64,000 bases of DNA from assembly GCF_026914185.1 (NCBI RefSeq), contig NC_070562.1, forward strand, positions 7,874,001 to 7,938,000, in the 5' to 3' direction. Below are positions 23,124 to 34,386 of the stretch, piece after piece. How positions within the stretch are numbered: the stretch's first letter is position 1; the number at the start of each line of letters is the position of its first letter. This DNA is from Puccinia triticina. Taxonomy: Eukaryota > Basidiomycota > Pucciniomycetes > Pucciniales > Pucciniaceae. A model generated the notes under the pieces. The model saw only the letters and a program-made list of their open reading frames with translations, was not told the origin of the DNA and searched no databases. Both the position numbers and the translations under genes were made by a program.

Positions 23124-23389
23124 AACTCCTGGCCGCTACCACTTCTGCGCTTGGAAAACTGCACACCACCCATTCAACCTACTTGTTAGTTGTCCTCTTT
23201 ACATGTATAAAAACTCTTCCATTTTCAATACCCTTTGCCCAATTGAATCAACCTGCAAAATGGTTGCACCCCATCCACCCCAAAAACCCACATCACAACT
23301 CATTTTCCCTAGTTGTTAAGATTGCCACATCCTCTACAGAGCTTGGCCCCATAGAAAAAAGTACTGGAAAAAAACAAACTACAAACATA

Positions 23390-23495
23390 CGGATGTACTT
23401 CGCGCACTGCAAAAAACTCGTCGCGCACTGTGGGGGTCGTCCACTCGACGTCTCGGCCACAGTGCGCGGTAGCTCAAAACTCTTCGCGCACTGCA
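23390..23495 (+). repeat. left terminal inverted repeat of the MULE
   Basis: 106 bp, the reverse complement of 28833-28938. It contains repeated GCGCACTG boxes, with an internal palindrome formed by CGCACTGTGG and CCACAGTGCG. Confidence 0.9.
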
Positions 23496-23741
23496 GCTAA
23501 AGCACTGTCCAAAAATAGATTTCCTTTTGCCAGATGTTAGAAAAGGCCTTCATTAACCCCCAGGAATAATTATGTCGAAATCAGGCCAGTGAACAAGACA
23601 TGAAAAAGGTTCTACAAAAACCCCAAAAAATAGCATTCGAGCACCCCCAAACCCGTGGATACCCGATCCCCCTACCCCCGCACACAGCACTCTCCCCCGA
23701 TACACTACATGTTTTGGCTTCATTAGTATGTACATAGCAAC

Positions 23742-26262
23742 TTGCAGATTAACATCCGACATTGCTCCGACATTGCAAAGCTCTCCAAGCCATCGATGGA
23801 TTCAAAAAAATCCTCTCCTCACATCCAGGTACCCGGATCTGAAATTCTGTCCGCCAAAGAACCGTCTGCCGAAGAACCGTCTGCCGCCGAAGAACCGTCT
23901 GCCGCCGAAGAACCGTCTGCTGCCGAAGAACCGTCTGCCGCCGAAGAACCGTCTGCCAAAGATGCCGAAGAACCAATCAAACCAGAAACGATTATGGCAG
24001 CTAATAACTTGATTCCTGCGCCCCCGGAGCGCGACTTTGGCTCGAGGGACGAATGCCTCGAGACAATCCAAAAGTGGGCTTTCGACCATGGATTCGCCAT
24101 TGCAACAGCACGTTTGTACACTGTTAAGGGACAAAATCGCGTGGTTTATCAGTGCGACAAGTCTGGCCCTTACCGACCACATCGGGCGCCCAAAGAGGAG
24201 CACGAGGACGATCAAATTTCAAACCTGCACGACAGCTCTCAGAAACCCAAATCCACTTCAAAGCCCACAAAAATGAAGAAAGAAAGGGGAACTATCAAGA
24301 CCAACTGCTCTTTCCGACTGACTGTCACGCACAATGCGGCTTCTGGAAGGTGGGAATTGATAGTGAAAAACCCGGATCATAACCATTCTCCTTTGGATTC
24401 TCCAGCGGCGCACATCATTCACCAAAGGTTAACGACCGAGCAATGTCTTGAGCTGGACAAACTCGCTTCTGCCGGTGTGATGCCTTTGAAAGCGAAGAAT
24501 GTTTTAATGCAAGACACGTCGAAAATCCTCCTAGCATCTTTGAGCGCAATTCACAACTTCAACTACCGGAAAAACAGAAAAATTCGGGCGCAAAATTCTA
24601 TGAAAATGATGATCAACTGCTTAAAATCAAAAGCTTTCAATTACAGAGTAAAATCCTCGACCAACATCCAAACTTCTGCCACGCACCTCAATGCCCTTTT
24701 CTTTACGCTTCCGGAATCTATGGAAATGGCAAAAATGCATTCAACATGCATTCTAATCAATGCGACTTACAAGACTAACCGCTACAAGATGCCTCTCCTA
24801 CACGTTACTGGAATCAACTCGTGCAACCGATCCTTTACGCTTGCTTTCTGTTTCATGGCGAAGGAGCAAGAAGAAGACTTTACTTGGGCTTTGGAACAGC
24901 TTCAATCAGTGCTCCAACCGCACACGCCATCCGTTATCCTGACCAACAAAGAGCAAGCATTGATGAATGCAATTGAAACAATCTTCCCCGAAGCCCGGAA
25001 CCTCTTGTGCCAGTGGCATATGGGTAAAAACCTTTATGCCCATTGCCGTCCCATTCTTGGGGATGATTCTTACTCTATTTTTTGCAAATCTTGGAACTTC
25101 TTGGTCGCTTTGAGCTCCGCGGCGGTCTATCAGAAGAACTTCACCAAACTGACAACCACCTGCACGCCCGAGGTTATGGAATACCTGACAAAAAATTGGA
25201 TCCCCCTTCGCAATTGCTTTGTCAAGTACCTCATCAGCGACGTTCCACATTTTGGTAACGTCAACACGTCGCGAGTTGAAAGTCTTCACGCTTCGGTCAA
25301 GCGATTCCTCAAAGGTGCAAATTCTTCTATGCACACAACAATATCCGACATGCACGATGCAGTGAAACACCAGCTGCATGAGTTGATGATAGATTGCGCA
25401 GTCCAAAAACAGGTTCACTTGTTGAATCTTCCAGAAGTCCTCAATCAAATGTTGGGGAAGATATCTCACCATGCGATTCGGACTGCACAATGCCTTTTGC
25501 TTTCGTCAGATAAATTGGTTGATTGCGGAGAAGATTGCAACTACAATTTGCACATGGGTATCCCGTGCTTGCACAAGATGAGGCAGCTTGAAATCAAAGG
25601 CAAAGCTCTTGATCCAAGTGATTTCCATTCACAATGGCACTTGCCTGATGTTTCAGTACGTTTTTCTTTTCTATGTTTGCGTTAAAATACTAACTGAGAA
25701 AGGCTCTTTTTGTTTTGACCCGCAGAAAGTTGTTGTACCTCTTCCGTCTCAATCGAGTTCGCCTAGCAATGCAGATCTTGATCAACTGTTTCTGCGCAAA
25801 ATCTACGAGCAATTCCAGAAACTAACAACATCTGAGAAGCCAAACTGCATTGCAGATTTTGCTTGCTTACTGGACCAAACAAATTTGCTGACTCCACTCG
25901 AAGATCCGGTCAAACAGCCGCACAAAGGACGACCGAAGGGGGCGCTAAAAAAATCCAAACCAACCTCAGAACGCTCAACCAAGAGAGATCCTTCTAGCTG
26001 GGAGTATCAATAACCCAAGAAGAAAGTTGGTTGGCCTAAAAAGGTTGCAGAGAGCAAAGAAGCGGCCCCTAAACAAAAGCGGGGACGACCTTGCAAGACA
26101 GCTAAATCTAATCTTCCATGTCACAAAAAGAAAGCAAAGGTATCCTCTGACACCAAAGGTGATCTTTCAGATGAATTGGTTGATGTTTCGGATGAATCAG
26201 AGACCTCTCTTCCTTGTGATCCTATGCCAATAGTGACCGTTGTGGAACTACTCTTGGGATGA
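23742..26262 (+). pseudogene. MULE (FAR1-like) transposase with Asn at both catalytic Asp positions and a premature stop
   Basis: Exon 1 (23742-25655) and exon 2 (from 25726) are joined by a 70-nt intron (GTACGT...CGCAG). In order: tandem EPSAAE repeats (residues about 40-70), a FAR1-type zinc-binding/DNA-binding region (about 100-220, CSFRLTVTHN...NPDHNHSP), the MULE RNase H-like core, and a SWIM-like finger (CNYNLHMGIPCLH). The motif normally written DATYKTN reads NATYKTN (codon 24759-24761, residue 340). The TD motif reads TN (24945-24947, residue 402). The Glu in SRVESLH (residue 513) is kept. A TAA at 26011-26013 ends the frame, yet the same frame continues with basic, AT-hook-like sequence (PKKKVGWPKK, KRGRPCK) to a TGA at 26260-26262. 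Cleavage activity is therefore not expected. Confidence 0.85.
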
Positions 26263-27351
26263 ATAGAGCTGGAGAGGGAATGGTGCTTTAATGGGCTGCC
26301 TCTCTGGGAACAAGAAAAAGATATAAGAGTGTGGACTCTTATGGAAAGGTGTGGCTATAGAGGATTCTTGAGATATGTCTTGAGGGTTACTTTTCTACTA
26401 ATCTAATATTTTGTACACAGATATCAAGCTTGTCCAATCTGATTTATTGGCATAAGCAAGGCTAATGAATGGTGACCAGTGATCTGAATTACTTTGACAG
26501 GATCTGATGGGGAACAAATGAAGAGGAAAACAACCCAGTTTATATACACAAGAAAGAGGAGCCATGAGGAAACAAGGATAACCTGCAGGGAAGCATAGAA
26601 CATTCTACTACTATAGGATGAAGCAGCCATGTGGTCAGATTAGTGGTTCAAGGAGTCACATGATGGTGTAATAGTGGGTGGGGATGATGCCATCTTCTGG
26701 GGGCTATGGTAAAATCTTCCTAGTTGGAGGAGGGGATATGTGAGACATAAAAGGGGTAGAATATTCTATGATCTAAGATAGGAGGAGTTATGAGTTTCAG
26801 GAAGTGTTTCAGGAAGAAGTAATCTAAGGATCTAAGATAGGAGGAGTCAGGTGTTTCATGAAGTGTTTCAGGAAGTAATAATCTAGGTGGGGTTTGGGGC
26901 TATGTCTAGTATAATGTGTATCATGTTGGGTTTGGAGGGTGAAGGGTTTCAAGGGTGCTTATACATCTTTGAGCACATGGTTCTAAGGAAACACTAGAAG
27001 AAGGGGGTAACATGTGATCTGGGTAGATGTTTGAGAATAGGGAGAGGGTTTATCCAAGAGAGGGGGAGTGTGGGAAGAGGGAATATTATTATCCAGGGTA
27101 TGAACATTGAGTGGGGATGTTGAGGGGCTTGGGCTTTGCTGACAAGGGGGCCAGAGGTATGGGATTTATTCTTGAGGTGTGACAGCCTTGTGATTGATGG
27201 TTGCTGGTTTTCTGGGTAGATCAGGATTGGCTTACCACACCGTAAGTGTAAATGTATATTGTTGCCCATGTGACTAATTTAACAAAACTAATCACTCAAT
27301 CACATGATATCACAGAGGTCTGGGTGTGTTGTTCAAAGGACAAATAATTGA
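26263..27351. other. non-coding interior of the MULE
   Basis: Spacer between the transposase and the OTU gene. It contains a local imperfect duplication around 26770-26890 (CTAAGATAGGAGGAGT and TTTCAGGAAG blocks repeated). No further gene was seen. Confidence 0.45.
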
Positions 27352-28250
27352 GTGGTGGAGGCAAATGGAGAATTTAGCTTCAAAAAGTCAAACCAAAGTC
27401 AATCCGACCACATGGATGTAGATGAAGCAAATCACATGGCTGTAGATCAAGCAAATCACATGGATGTTGATAAAGTTGAAAATAATTCAGATTCAACTGA
27501 ATCTGATACTGAATCCGAACATGAACAAGCTTATGACTGGGTCAGATTTGACCAGGTATGGTTTTAAACTCTTTTTATATGTATGTAGTACACCTGATCT
27601 TATGTGTTTGTCATTCATTCTAGGCTCATTGTCAGTACAACTTGGTGCCAACCAGATTAAGACATGCGATCTCAATGATCCACGACGTTGCAGGCGATGG
27701 ACATTGCGGTTTCAGCTTGGCTGCTGTGAGTATGGGCCTAACCAATGACACTTCCTGGAAAGATGTACAAAAGGAAATGGTTGAAGCGATGGACACGATC
27801 GAGGTATACAAAGACAAGAATTACTTATCGATTGTGTCCGATTCAATTCCTTTTGATCGATTGCGATCAAACCTAAATTACTTCAGGCCGTTTGCGAAGC
27901 AAACCCATTGGATTAACTTTCCTTGACACGGCGATCTTCTGGCAGACGCGTTTCAACGACCAGTTATTCACATCTCCAATTTGATCACTGAGACTTACCT
28001 TCCTTTAATGCATGGGCCAACAACCAACCCCCCAATCTTTGTTGTTTATTTGGAAGGTCAGTATCACTACAACGCGATTCGATTTGAAGGCAGTATCTTT
28101 CCCGCACCTAGTATATCTCATCACTGGTTTAAATGGAGAAGCGCAGCTGCCTCGGCATGGGAGAACTTGATTCAATTGAATCGAGATGAATGGGACCGAA
28201 GATTTCCACAAGATCCTAATGTAACCCCCGTTGTGTTGGATATAGATTAG
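27352..28250 (+). pseudogene. OTU-like cysteine protease carried by the MULE, one in-frame stop
   Basis: An acidic first exon (to 27555) contains DVD-type repeats. After a 68-nt intron (27556-27623) comes a frame holding the OTU signature AGDGHCGFSLAAVSMG, whose DGxC gives the catalytic Asp and Cys. Further on is QYHYNAIRFEG, the position of the catalytic His. A TGA at 27924-27926 splits the domain, and the frame continues unchanged to 28250. The first in-frame ATG is 27412; upstream sequence in frame is closed by a TGA at 27349. OTU enzymes cleave ubiquitin chains. Why a transposon carries one is unknown; it could protect the transposase from degradation, which is inference. Confidence 0.75.
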
Positions 28251-28832
28251 ACTCAGGCATTTGCATTAGTAAATTTATTAATAAGAATTTTTTAATCATA
28301 GTTTTTCTTTCATTTGGTCATCTCCTTTTGCTTACTTGAGACGCAAAAATGCCTTTATGTGATGATTTCTTGTTTTTGATGCAAAAATGCCCCGGTGTGG
28401 CCATTTCTTACATTCTAAACACATTGCAGCTGCCAAAGATGGCATGAAATAACATCAATCAAATTGTCAAGGTGTTTTAAGGGCCCTAACAGAAAGTAAA
28501 CACCCAATTTCATCTGGTTGTATGAAACCTACTAAGCATAATGAAATTGGACAAATACATAGCCTCCTGGGTGAATACAACTCAGGAAAACACCTAATAG
28601 TGCTTTTTGAACATGCTGCTTTATTCTTTCAAAAAATTGAAGCCCTCAGGCCTTGGGAACATGCTTCTTGGGCGGGTGCAGCGGTTTTTTGGACTTAATT
28701 TTGCATGATTTTTTGGGGGGTGAAGGGGCCATTAGATTTCATCAAGAATTTTTCAAGGGGCCTCTGAGAACCCAGACTCTTGATTGGTAAAGAAAAAAGT
28801 TGAAAAAAGCTATTCCTTCTTTTGGGGGTTTG

Positions 28833-28938
28833 TGCAGTGCGCGAAGAGTTTTGAGCTACCGCGCACTGTGGCCGAGACGTCGAGTGGACGACCCCCACAG
28901 TGCGCGACGAGTTTTTTGCAGTGCGGAAAGTACATCCG
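28833..28938 (-). repeat. right terminal inverted repeat of the MULE
   Basis: Mirror of the left repeat. The element ends at CATCCG, directly followed by the CAAACATA target duplication. Confidence 0.9.
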
Positions 28939-29489
28939 CAAACATAAATAACAAAAATGCATGTAGGTAGGTATCATGATATTCATAGTGTGCAATGCCA
29001 AAGGCAAAATTACACTTTTTTTTAAAAAAAAAGCTGCCCTTGTGGCAGTCCACAAAATTATGAGTGGAAAATGATCAAAAATTAAAACAGTGATAGCAGG
29101 GTGGGGGTGGATTTTTTTGAGAAGACAGAAGGAGGGGATACCCTTGGAGGAGGTGTAGGAATAAGAATTGGAGGAATCAGGTCCAACAAACGGTGTTGGA
29201 GAGGCGGAGAAGAGATGCACAAGGTTCAAAAATATGAAGATTGGGGACTTGGAGGTTGGGGATGAGGAAAAAAATCAGGAAATAGGCAAGTGATGGTATT
29301 CTCCTTGGATCAGGATGGAAATTGTATGGGGAACTTTTCCAAGCTCAGGTGGAGCTTGAACTATAGTCTAGGATGAGCAGCGTGTTGAGCTGTCTGTTAG
29401 TCTGCTACCATGATGTATCACCACAGTATGGAGGGCTGTCAGATTGACCCATGAACACTACCAACCAACCACCTAGCTGGAAGCCACAA

Positions 29490-29574
29490 GCGTCTGTAGC
29501 CTAGTTGGTAAAGGCAACACTCTAGTATGTGTCTCAGCATAGCTGAGGTCGTGAGTTTGACTCTCACCAGACAC
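29490..29574 (+). ncRNA. tRNA-like sequence with long variable arm, probably a SINE head or tRNA pseudogene
   Basis: The 85-nt stretch shows acceptor pairing GCGTCTG with CAGACAC (one mismatch), an A box TAGCCTAGTTGG, a class-II variable stem CTCAGC/GCTGAG, and a T arm GTGAG-TTTGACT-CTCAC carrying the B box. The anticodon arm (ACAC...GTGT) has an abnormal loop, so a working tRNA is unlikely. It is most simply a tRNA-derived element. Confidence 0.4.
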
Positions 29575-30461
29575 ATCTTCATTTTACAGTCTCTACACAG
29601 CGTGCACCTGACCCTTGTGGATGACACACGTCAGCCGCTAAGACAACAACAACCACTGGAAAGCAACCAGAACAACCAACACAACAAGCATTCAAAATTC
29701 CACAACCAAACAACAATCAGAGAACAGAACTCCCAAAGCAAATTCTGTCCGCAGAACAGAGAAAATCCCAGCGGAGTGAGAGAGAGAAGAAGAGACATAA
29801 CCAGGGAAAGAAAGCTAAAAGAATTTAATGAAACTGAACCTAAATTGGCAGAGGTGGAGTCCAAACCTTGACTATCTCAGGGGAGGGAAAGCTTGAGCTC
29901 CTGATCCTGAAACATCTTGAGTGTGGTTCTGCTAGTCCTGCACCAATTCCAGTGTTCCACGGTGTGTACCAGTATGAAAGCCACAAAATCACCTTTTTGT
30001 GTGTAAGAATTTGATATGCCTGTTTAACTTGTGGTGGCTAAATGGCTAAAATTTCATTCTTGATTGAATCCCCTATCTTTTCTTTGGTGTCTAATGCTGA
30101 GCTGTGATTTTTGGGGGTGAAGAAATCCCTTGCATTTTCTACAATATTTTTCAGTAATCCTTGATCAAAACCTTTGGTTAAGCCATCAATGAAGTCCTCA
30201 AGCTTGGGTAGGAGTTCCCATGTTGAAAGAGTTGTCCTCCACTCCTTGATATTCATTTCACATCTGATTCCGCTTGGCCAAACTTTGCCAACCTGGGGTT
30301 TTGCGCTCCATGCTGGAAGCTCTCTAATTTATGCTGTGGTTGAATAATTAGGGAGCACTGGTGGCTCAATCGCCATATGTGGGTCACAAGGTTTTGTGGT
30401 ACTGTTCTGAATTACCAAAACTACATCAGACACAGCACACTTGTCTACAAATTGTTCTGTT

Positions 30462-30689
30462 CACTACAAGAAACAAGTTATGCAACTGCTTTCAGTTGAC
30501 ATGCAAGATGCTCCAGTATAATGGCCATTCAGACTAAACCTAAGTAAATAAACTTTTTTCTTTGCACAGTCAATGTGCATTGAATCTTTGTTGAACTAAC
30601 ATATGACAAAGAGTCAGCTAAACACCACCTGCTCACTTTCAGTTTGCAAATGTCAACTGATGGCAGTTGCACAAATTTTTCTTGTAGTG
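30462..30689. mobile_element. CACTA-like MITE (copy 2)
   Basis: The 228-bp unit has inverted ends CACTACAAGAAA with inner GCAACTGC blocks. Flanking trinucleotides are GTT and ATT, so the expected 3-bp duplication is present with at most two matching bases. Non-coding, and related to 19266-19538. Confidence 0.55.
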
Positions 30690-30885
30690 ATTGCTCCATT
30701 CTGGGGCTTTGAGGCAGGATAGGGAAGTGGGGGGGGGGTTGCCAAAGGTGTGTGGGAGTGATGTGGAATTTGTGGCAATGTACTGGGGGGAAAATGGGGT
30801 GCATGTGGTGGTTTATATGGGCGCGGGTTGGTAGAATGCCACTCAGGGGCAGTGCGGTGTGGAATGCACATGCTGCTGAAAGAAA

Positions 30886-31212
30886 TGGGCCACTGCACTA
30901 CACTAACCTAATTGGAAAATAACTGTTAGTGTAGCCATTTTGTTGACTCCCAAATTCATGTTATTTTTTATCTCAGATACAAGTATCCATACTAACAATA
31001 ACAGGAAATAACAGCAATGACAACAATAACATGCCTTTTATTTCTACTAACAGGACACAATAGCATTTATTGCTGTTATCCATCACTATTTCCTGGGCAA
31101 GTTCCTGTATTTTTAGCAACACAAAAAACAAGATAACAGAAAATGTTGTTATTGTTAGCTGGTTTTGGCTCAAATACACTACACTAACAAATAATGTCAG
31201 TGTATTGGCCCA
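30886..31212 (+). mobile_element. TGGGCCA-type MITE (copy 1, about 327 bp)
   Basis: Inverted ends TGGGCCACTGCACTA and TGGGCCAATACACTG enclose an AACAATAACA-rich interior. A second copy in the same orientation lies at 54244-54519, sharing blocks such as GTTAGTGTAGCCATTTTG. Confidence 0.6.
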
Positions 31213-31399
31213 CCATTGCCAGTGCTGGCTTACAGCACATTTGCGGAACTAAGCACTTGTGTGGTGATGTCAAAATGCTCAGACACAATCATTCAGGGAG
31301 GACAGATCAGGAGCTGCACCTGGATAGCAGAGCGGAGTGAAGGGCAGTTCTGGACTCTGAAAGATCAAGAGTGTGGACTGAATAGCAGCGGCACAGCAG

Positions 31400-31860
31400 C
31401 AGGTGAGACGGTGTGTACTGGTGATTTATATTGGCAAGTGTGGTAGAATTTCCACTTGGTGATAGCACGGGCGGGAATGCACAAGCAGCTGAGCTCAGGA
31501 TGCATTCTGGTGACATAAGCATTGAGGATGATTTCAGAAAAAGCACAATAAGAAAGCTTTGGAAAGTCACACGCGGAAAGAATGCACAGATTGGAAGTTA
31601 TGAAAACGGGCAGGGTTGGACTGCGGCGGACCAAACACGGGACTGCTAGCAGCGGGTGAGCTAGGGCAGCTGAAGTGGGTGGAGCTGGCAAGAGACCGAC
31701 TGGTGGGGGCTAGACAGAGGACGTGGGAGGTCAAGCTTTGGAGAGGAGCAGAGCCTGGGAAAGTGATGTGCGGAAAGCGGGTGGAGATGACGGACTAGTG
31801 CGGGAAAGTGTGGAACTGCAGGATTGGGTGGGAACGGAGGCGTGTGTGGCGTACCTGAAT
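31400..31860 (+). repeat. decayed LTR of the Gypsy family found at 34743-44696
   Basis: Sequence from GGTGATTTATATTGGC to about 31860 follows the U3 part of the intact LTR block by block (GATAGCACGGGCGGGAATGC, GGACTGCGGCGGAC, GGGGCTAGACAGAGGACG) with many substitutions. The 3' half is missing. This is an older, truncated insertion in the same orientation. Confidence 0.6.
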
Positions 31861-33088
31861 GTATCCACTGTGAGATCACCTGTAACCTTCTGTAACCATT
31901 GACTACTAGCAAATCATGTAAGCAGCTGATATTATGTAGGAAATTACAGCAAGAAACTTTGAGCTGAGAATAATTTTAACAATTTATGTTTCACTGGGAG
32001 TAATGTCTCCCAGAGGCAAGGTTGTGTAATATCATCAACTGGGGCTATACATACAACCTTGCCAACCACCCGGCTGGCAATATTATTTCAGTCTGGCTGA
32101 CTGGCACACCAGGAAAAATCAATTGTCACCAGACATCAGGTGACATCAAGCAACAATGACTGTCACTTTATTCCAGCTCTGGTGCTACAACAACTAGGCT
32201 AAAATGGCCCCTTTGTTTCCTACAGGGGACTTTCCATGCGGCCAACTGTGCAGCTGGTGGGTAGCTCTGTGCACTTAGGCTGATGTCACCTGTAGTCTAG
32301 TGACAGTTTATTTTTCCTGCTGGCAGGAATGCATCTTGGATGATGCAAGCTGCATGGTCTTCATAGCTGATTGGAAGATGCCTCTTGGCCGACAAGAGTA
32401 CAACCTCTCTGGCTGGGAGGAATCCCTTCCAGGCGACAAGAATTATACATTCTTGTTGATTAGAACACATTGCTCCCAGCCAGCAAGACTTTATAACCTT
32501 GTTGATCCCGGCCGACGCGGCTGTAGCGGGGCCAATGCTTACACCACGAGTTATGGTGGACGGATGCTTGACGCAATGGATTGCGTCGGCTCAACCGGGC
32601 CGCCAGATATGCGGGGGGTGTAACGCCCGCGGTTGCTCAGCGGCACTGCGGCGGATTGACTGCATTCCGTCGGCTCAACACCAGCTGCAAGTGCAGCCAA
32701 AGCACGAAAAAAAATTCAATTGCTCACTGTGAGACTTGAACCCACAACTAGCACCATTTTCAAATGTCACTAGCCTGCCGCTTACCACATACCACCACCC
32801 GCAAATGGGTGTTGTTTTCTCCGCAGTATAAGGCTAATCAATCCATAACCCTCATAATAATTTTGCATATATATTGATGCAATTTATTCAATTAACCACG
32901 TGAATTTTTTTTGTCAATTTTTCTCACAAGTTTTAATGAATGGTTATTTTAAATTTGTTTTCATGACATATGCATTTTCTTCCTGACGTTTGAAGAGGTT
33001 TAGAAAAAGACATCAGATTTTTTTTTCTTTGTCTATAGTGATGCCGTCAGGCTGACGCATGACCACAGTCAGGCCAACGGTGGAGTCA
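31861..33088. other. gene-free, repeat-like stretch
   Basis: No gene was recognised. A GC-rich segment with GTCGGCTCAAC repeats lies at 32500-32690. A tRNA-T-arm-like sequence (minus strand, GGGTTCAAGTC) sits near 32730-32760. Confidence 0.35.
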
Positions 33089-33373
33089 ATGGTGAAACTG
33101 ATACTTTACATGTATCAGTATTGTGTGTGTATTGTATCAAAATAGATGTATTTTGGATGTATTGGTTATCAGATACAATACATGGTTTTCCAAAACTGTG
33201 TATTTGGGTGCCCAATACAATACAATACAACATGTATCTGGGGAAATACATGCTGTATTGTATTGAAATACATGTATTTGTGATGTATCTGATATCAGAT
33301 ACAATACACACTTTTCCAAAACTATGTATCGCCAATACAGATTCAAATACACGTATTGTATCAGTTTCACCGT
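33089..33373. mobile_element. fold-back MITE with GGTGAAACTGATAC ends
   Basis: Both ends carry GGTGAAACTGATAC in inverted orientation. The interior is made of GATACAATACA and TGTATTG blocks in both orientations, so the 285-bp unit can form one large hairpin. Confidence 0.55.
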
Positions 33374-34145
33374 TGCAGGGGAGTCCTGCCAGTTTTTGAT
33401 GGCAGCCCACCTGATCTGGCGGGATTACAATAATCAGGGTATGCCCGGCGGGTGATTGACCGTGGCGCAGGCCAGGTCAAGCCGACGGCGGTGTAAAGCT
33501 CAAAAGTGTTCCTGAGAACCTTTTGCTGAGTGCGGAAACGGATGAATGAGGTTACCTCTGCCTTTCCTGGGTCACTAGACACTAAAACAAGCCCCCCAAA
33601 TCTATGATTGGAAGGTTTATGTAGTTATAGTGGAGGTGTATCAAAAGATAGCCTACTTTGAGCAGGTGGCTTAAGGGTTATGGTGATGTAGCTGATGTGT
33701 AAGTGTTATAATGAGGTTGTAATTTGTATGTAAGGGTGTAAAACCACAATATAGAGTGGGGCTAATACTGTAGAGTGAGCAAGTATTGTACTGTTATGGG
33801 GTAAGTTGAGTGCAAGTAGTTTGCTGAGAGAAATTACAACTGGGGGAGGAGAGCCTCCTTAAATAGAAAAGAGTGAGACATTTTAGCTCCAGGGGAGCAA
33901 GAGAATGAGGGGTTTTAGCTGCCCTGAAGACTACAATGAGGTATTTTGGCTGGTGATTGACAGGTCACATGAGGTCATGATGTCATATGAGGGAATTTAG
34001 CTAGCGAAAAATAGGAGGTGAGCTGTTTTAGCTGGCCTGGCCTGTCAACTGATGTCATCCGCAACCTGCATGAGGGGTTTTTGCTATCTTGACACCTGCA
34101 TGATGTCATCTGTCAACTGTCAAACTGCAGCCCCTATTACACTAG

Positions 34146-34230
34146 TCTGCATGCACCTGCATAAGACTGCATTAGAATGCATAAGCCTGCATCAAGTGTG
34201 CATAACACTGCATGACATGTGCATAGCACA
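34146..34230. repeat. TGCAT-dense tract
   Basis: The pentamer TGCAT or its overlap occurs about ten times in 85 bp with irregular 8-12 bp spacing. No coding explanation. Confidence 0.4.
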
Positions 34231-34292
34231 ATGTAATGAGTGCAGCTGCTGAGGTAAAGTATATGTAAAGGGTAGACAAGCTGGCAGGGTGG

Positions 34293-34386
34293 TCCATGTA
34301 ACAGATTACATGTCCTGGGTAAGTGTGGTTCATGTAACAGATTACATGTCCTGGGTAAGTGTGGTTCATGTAACAGATTACATGAC
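34293..34386. repeat. 36-bp direct tandem repeat, about 2.6 copies
   Basis: Units starting CATGTAACAGATTACATG begin at 34295, 34331 and 34367 and are nearly identical. Each contains the palindrome CATGTAA...TTACATG. Confidence 0.75.

Larger units (their letters stand above)
23390..28938 (+). mobile_element. complete Mutator-like element (MULE), 5.5 kb
   Basis: The element is bounded by 106-bp terminal inverted repeats (23390-23495 and 28833-28938) that begin CGGATGTACTT and differ at only a couple of bases. It is flanked by the 8-bp direct repeat CAAACATA (23382-23389 and 28939-28946), in the range known for Mutator insertions. It carries a FAR1/MULE-type transposase gene (23742-26262) and an OTU-like protease gene (27352-28250), both on the plus strand. 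The repeats contain nested CGCACTG/CAGTGCG palindromes that could bind the transposase. Confidence 0.9.

Noticed and set aside
29490..29574. Functional class-II tRNA (Leu/Ser)
   Set aside because: The anticodon stem-loop cannot form a normal 7-nt loop and the acceptor stem has a mismatch; reported only as tRNA-like.
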